Part shown: piece by piece, positions 6,036 to 8,398 of the stretch
Numbering within the stretch: position 1 is the stretch's first letter
How the letters are laid out: each line of letters begins with the position of its first letter
NCBI GenBank assembly: GCA_021825955.1
Contig: JAKAEH010000024.1
Coordinates: 1-8,398 of the forward strand
Length of the DNA stretch: 8,398 nt
Direction: 5' to 3'
Source of the DNA: a bacterium
Lineage (GTDB): Bacteria; Patescibacteria; Microgenomatia; Levybacterales; UBA12049
Notes under the pieces: model-generated
What the model was told of the DNA's origin: nothing
The model's database searches: none
What the model saw: the letters and a program-made list of their open reading frames with translations, nothing else
Made by a program: the position numbers and the translations under genes

Positions 6036-7295
6036 TTAAACTAAACTAATTTTTTCGCCTTGCGACACAAGAAAGTCTAAAGAAATATTCGCATTTTGAT
6101 CTTTAAAGCTTTCATCAATTTCCCTAACCTTATCATATGACAAATAAGCTGTCGATTCCGGCATTCGAATAAACGCATTATTAAAGGTTGGTCTCTGAAG
6201 TTCTGAGAAAACTTTACTTCTTCGATCTCTCTCGGCAACAATAAATAATGGATAGCTTGAGTTGGGAGTTAGTGCATTGAGGTCTGACAATCTAAGAATT
6301 CCCGAGTAAACTGAAGTTGAGTGTTCAATTTCAAATGCTGATTTTATTGAGTGGCCGAATTTCCAAACTACATCAATATTTTTAATATAAATAGGAACAT
6401 CGATTGTTTCTTGAAAATCAGAAAGAACTTCATTTTTAAATTTATGACCTTCAAATTCTCTATTTTGATCATTCTGTGGAACCCAAACATCAACTTTAGC
6501 TTTTTTACCAATACTTATTAGCCTCCATTGCATTTCTGTATGTTCAGTTGGAGCTTTTTCAATTTTTTCCTCAATAATCTTAAGATCTTCTCTAACCTTG
6601 TCATCAACTCTTTCCAAATTTTTCCCCATTTCAATTTTTCTTAAAGCTGATAAAACATCACCATAATGTGCTAATAATTCGTTGGCTTTTGATTGATCAA
6701 TAGCCATGAATCCTCGAGGGAAATATTTTTCAGAATAACCCAAATATGGATTTAGCTTCGCCATGCTTACAATAGCTTCTTGTGTATTGATTAAGAAATA
6801 CATATATTCCCAGGTATTTCCATTTTCATCTTTTCCCCAAAGATAATCTGCCATTTGTGGACTCCTTGTTTTAAGAGCAACTTCAGCAGCAAAAATTACT
6901 TTTCCCGATTTATATATAAGAACATAATCCCCAGCTTCCATTGCTTCCCAAGTTCTCATATTTCCTGATCCAGGTACCGCACCCCAAATTGCAAAAGGCC
7001 CACTATGATATTGAGATTTTAATATTTCTGTCTCTTGGGGTTTTAAAAATCTTTCGGCTTCATCAATTGTTCTTTTTCTCTCAATGGTATCGTAGTAATG
7101 CTTATCTGTACCATGACCGCCACTTGCTACTACAAAAAATATTTTTCTTAATTTTTGCATTTGATTGAATTCTAGCACTTTAGATAGCTTATTAAAAGTT
7201 AATTTGGATATTTTTTCGTGCCTCACGTCGCACAAGATTTGTTGTTCGACAAAATCTAATTTATTTATATTCGCCTGTATTTTAAGTATTTGCAT
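6036..7295 (-). CDS. EVE/PUA-like reader fused to a nuclease-like domain (putative restriction enzyme)
   Basis: 419 aa at full ORF length. Residues about 50-220 hold an EVE/PUA-like domain: FFVVASGG (53-60), GPFAIWG (99-105), then TWEAMEAGDYVLIYKSG with the GD-x-V-x-x-Y core (122-128). Such folds read modified bases in DNA or RNA. A charged linker (about 220-255) leads to a C-terminal domain with IDVVW (307-311, D308) and FEIEHS (321-326, E322/E324). After that come SGILRLSDL and the VAERDRR region (353-359). I recall this domain from uncharacterised restriction-type proteins and take it as a PD-(D/E)xK-like nuclease, but the catalytic lysine is not clear. Start: the ATG at 7295 has no Shine-Dalgarno. 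The inner ATG at 7160 (M46) lies just before the domain and 8 bases after an extended -10, so a 374-aa protein is a strong alternative. No methyltransferase is nearby, which suits modification-dependent (type IV) restriction. It is first in an operon with the small nuclease. Confidence 0.7.
   Translation of the reverse strand: MQILKIQANINKLDFVEQQILCDVRHEKISKLTFNKLSKVLEFNQMQKLRKIFFVVASGGHGTDKHYYDTIERKRTIDEAERFLKPQETEILKSQYHSGPFAIWGAVPGSGNMRTWEAMEAGDYVLIYKSGKVIFAAEVALKTRSPQMADYLWGKDENGNTWEYMYFLINTQEAIVSMAKLNPYLGYSEKYFPRGFMAIDQSKANELLAHYGDVLSALRKIEMGKNLERVDDKVREDLKIIEEKIEKAPTEHTEMQWRLISIGKKAKVDVWVPQNDQNREFEGHKFKNEVLSDFQETIDVPIYIKNIDVVWKFGHSIKSAFEIEHSTSVYSGILRLSDLNALTPNSSYPLFIVAERDRRSKVFSELQRPTFNNAFIRMPESTAYLSYDKVREIDESFKDQNANISLDFLVSQGEKISLV
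7169..7177 (-). promoter_or_regulatory. Extended -10 promoter for the inner start of the EVE gene
   Basis: The minus strand reads TGC-TAGAAT, an extended -10 element with the hexamer at 7169-7174. The hexamer ends 8 bases before the ATG at 7160, the same geometry as the helicase gene. No good -35 is visible, which extended -10 promoters tolerate. It lies inside the longer reading frame that begins at 7295, so it also argues about which start is used. Confidence 0.45.
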
Positions 7296-7317
7296 TAGGA
7301 TCTAAAACGGTAATTCT

Positions 7318-7384
7318 ATTCCTGCGGTATAAGATTAAGGGAGGTCGAGGCCTTCAAAACCCTGCCAGATAGCGGTTACGGAAT
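7318..7384. other. Possible structured element between EVE gene and alaS
   Basis: ATTCC (7318-7322) can pair with GGAAT (7380-7384). Inside, AGGG-AGG and CCT...CCCT can form a nested, bulged stem around 7338-7362. The stretch is richer in GC than its surroundings and lacks an open reading frame. It is of tRNA-like length but has no T-arm consensus, so I do not call it a tRNA. It may be a small RNA, an old mobile-element end, or nothing. Strand is undecided. Confidence 0.25.
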
Positions 7385-7393
7385 ACTAACATT

Positions 7394-7423
7394 ACACCTT
7401 CCAGGTGTGGTAGCTTCACACCT
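7394..7423 (+). repeat. Two mutually exclusive stem-loops upstream of alaS
   Basis: AGGTGT (7403-7408) can pair upstream with ACACCT (7394-7399) across a 3-base loop. Extended to AGGTGTG (7403-7409), it can pair instead downstream with CACACCT (7417-7423) across a 7-base loop. The flanking copies ACACCTTCC and ACACCTTTCC form a near direct repeat. A T-rich TTCCTTT follows the second stem, so on the plus strand it resembles a weak terminator. It lies about 60 bases upstream of the alaS -10, so it is outside the leaderless alaS transcript unless an upstream promoter exists. Confidence 0.4.
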
Positions 7424-7481
7424 TTCCTTTACAAGCAATTTGCAATTTCAAGTTTCCTGCCCGCAAGTTATATATGGAACA

Positions 7482-7490
7482 TGGTATAAT
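7482..7490 (+). promoter_or_regulatory. Extended -10 promoter of alaS
   Basis: TGG-TATAAT is a perfect extended -10 element (hexamer 7485-7490). The hexamer ends 7 bases before the ATG at 7498, placing the transcription start on or beside the start codon. No convincing -35 lies at the expected place. AGGT overlaps the few bases before the ATG and is too close to act as a Shine-Dalgarno. Confidence 0.65.
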
Positions 7491-7497
7491 TTAGGTG

Positions 7498-8398
7498 ATG
7501 ACAGCAAGAGAAATTATTGATATTTATCTTAGTTTTTTTGAAAAACACGGGCACAAAAAAATTCCGAATTCTCCGCTTGTCCCGGAAAACGACCCGACAA
7601 CTCTTTTTACGTCTTCGGGCATGCAGCCTTTAATCCCTTATTTGTTGGGAGAAAAACATCCCCAAGGCGACAAACTTGTGGATGTTCAAAACTGCTTTAG
7701 AGCAGTTGATATAGATGAAGTAGGAGACAACCGCCACACAACTTTTTTCAGAATGCTTGGAAATTGGTCTTTGGGAAGTTACTTTAAAAAAGAAGAAATT
7801 CCAATGCTTTGGGAATTTTTAACAAAAGAGCTGGGCCTTCCAAAAGAAAAACTTTATATAACTGTATTTGCGGGAGAAGGAACTGTTGAACGGGATGACG
7901 AAGCTTTTGAAATTTGGAAAACGCTTGTCCCGGAAAATAAAATTTTCTTTGCGGGGGTTGATAAAAATTGGTGGTCTCGAAGCGGAGTTCCGGATAATAT
8001 GCCTGTTGGCGAACCGGGCGGCCCCGACACCGAAGTTTATTACAGATTTGACGATTTGGAGCATAGCAAAGAATGCAAAGACAATCCTGTTGATTGCGAG
8101 TGCGGAAAGTTTTTGGAAATCGCAAACTCGGTTTTTATGCAATACAAAAAAACGGAAAAAGGATTTGAAGAACTTCCGCAAAAAAACGTTGACTTTGGAG
8201 GCGGAGTTGAAAGACTTTTGGCAGCGGTAGAAAATAAAAGCGATGTTTTCCAAACCTCCCTTTTTTCTCCGATAATAAAAGCTATAGAAAGCGCAACGGA
8301 CAAAGAATTTAAAATTAAAGATTCCGAATTAAGAATTGTTGCAGATCATTTAATAGCAAGCGTTTTTATAACCGCAGCAGGAATTACTCCTTCAAAAA
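7498..8398 (+). CDS. alaS: Alanyl-tRNA synthetase, N-terminal 300 residues
   Basis: Class II synthetase that charges tRNA-Ala with alanine in the cytoplasm; essential for translation. The visible 300 residues cover the aminoacylation domain: motif 1 region LFTSSGMQPLIPYLLG (36-51), motif 2 region RHTTFFRMLGNWSLG (79-93), the GEPGGPDTEV segment (171-180), FLEIANSVFMQY (205-216) and motif 3 GGGVERL (234-240). The gene runs off the right edge; the editing and C-terminal domains are not in view. The DIDEVGDNRHTTFF text and the acidic insert with C193, C200 and C202 resemble Patescibacteria AlaRS. Odd: the motif 2 block, usually FFEMxGNxSxGDYFK, here has R85 in place of E and S94 in place of D. 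The start is supported by the family N-terminus and the extended -10 just upstream. Composition is richer in GC than the genes to the left, as expected for a resident housekeeping gene next to acquired DNA. Confidence 0.97.
   Translation, partial: MTAREIIDIYLSFFEKHGHKKIPNSPLVPENDPTTLFTSSGMQPLIPYLLGEKHPQGDKLVDVQNCFRAVDIDEVGDNRHTTFFRMLGNWSLGSYFKKEEIPMLWEFLTKELGLPKEKLYITVFAGEGTVERDDEAFEIWKTLVPENKIFFAGVDKNWWSRSGVPDNMPVGEPGGPDTEVYYRFDDLEHSKECKDNPVDCECGKFLEIANSVFMQYKKTEKGFEELPQKNVDFGGGVERLLAAVENKSDVFQTSLFSPIIKAIESATDKEFKIKDSELRIVADHLIASVFITAAGITPSK

Noticed and set aside
6941..7168. 75-aa plus-strand reading frame
   Set aside because: Shadow of the EVE-nuclease gene on the other strand, no supporting signals.
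7318..7423. tRNA or tRNA remnant (a TTCAAAA loop near 7352 and a CTTCCAG loop near 7401)
   Set aside because: Neither loop has a matching set of D, anticodon, T and acceptor arms; stems next to TTCAAAA do not pair.
7391..7425. SRP 4.5S RNA-like GGAA hairpin on the minus strand
   Set aside because: The conserved asymmetric loop and AGCAGC partner strand are absent.
7394..7430. T-box riboswitch for alaS
   Set aside because: AGGTGTGGTAGC recalls AGGGTGGNACCGCG and contains TGGT, but the ACCGCG part is missing, no specifier stem is recognisable, and the best alaS promoter lies downstream.
7784..8303. Overlapping reading frames on both strands inside alaS
   Set aside because: alaS explains the region fully with recognised motifs; the other frames carry none.

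Overview
The window looks like a low-GC bacterial chromosome fragment in which a block of defence-type genes sits next to a housekeeping gene. The best clue to the organism is the alanyl-tRNA synthetase at the right edge. Its text (DIDEVGDNRHTTFF, GNWSLG, PDNMPVGEPGG) resembles AlaRS of the Patescibacteria/CPR radiation, perhaps Microgenomates-like. This is recognition from memory, not a search. Every ORF reads with the standard bacterial code and no TGA reassignment is needed. The alaS part looks clearly richer in GC than the rest (by eye roughly 40% against about 30%), which fits the left ~7.3 kb being acquired DNA.

Layout: (1) 1-542, minus: 5' part of a Fic-domain AMP-transferase gene cut by the window edge, with its promoter and an inverted-repeat operator candidate at 550-606. 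(2) 3878 to 690, minus: a two-gene operon. It holds an AAA_13/RloC-type ATPase (781 aa, CxxC in the coiled coil, PrrC-like R-x3-E...H residues near the C-terminus) and, directly abutting it, a RecB/Cas4-type PD-(D/E)xK nuclease with a likely Fe-S cysteine set. (3) 3879-4094: divergent regulatory region. On the minus side an RNA leader with a nested hairpin ends in an intrinsic terminator whose U-run touches the ATPase AUG. On the plus side is a promoter for the next gene. (4) 4095-5534, plus: a Pif1-like helicase with an N-terminal transmembrane anchor. (5) 7295 to 5543, minus: a pair made of an EVE/PUA-like reader fused to a nuclease-like domain, followed by a small stand-alone PD-(D/E)xK nuclease. 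(6) 7296-7497: non-coding, with several possible stem-loops and the alaS promoter. (7) 7498-8398, plus: alaS, running off the right edge.

How the parts may work together (inference): the ATPase-nuclease operon looks like a self-contained two-gene anti-phage module, with ATPase sensing, possible RNA cleavage and DNA cleavage. The EVE-nuclease pair looks like modification-dependent or type II-like restriction without a visible methyltransferase. The Fic protein may be a toxin or regulator. The membrane-tethered helicase between the modules could be an independent gene or a partner.

One pattern runs through the window: four promoters that I can read place the -10 box only 7-8 nt before the start codon (fic, helicase, the inner start of the EVE gene, alaS). 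This implies leaderless or nearly leaderless mRNAs. The one clear Shine-Dalgarno sequence I found belongs to the second gene of the ATPase operon.
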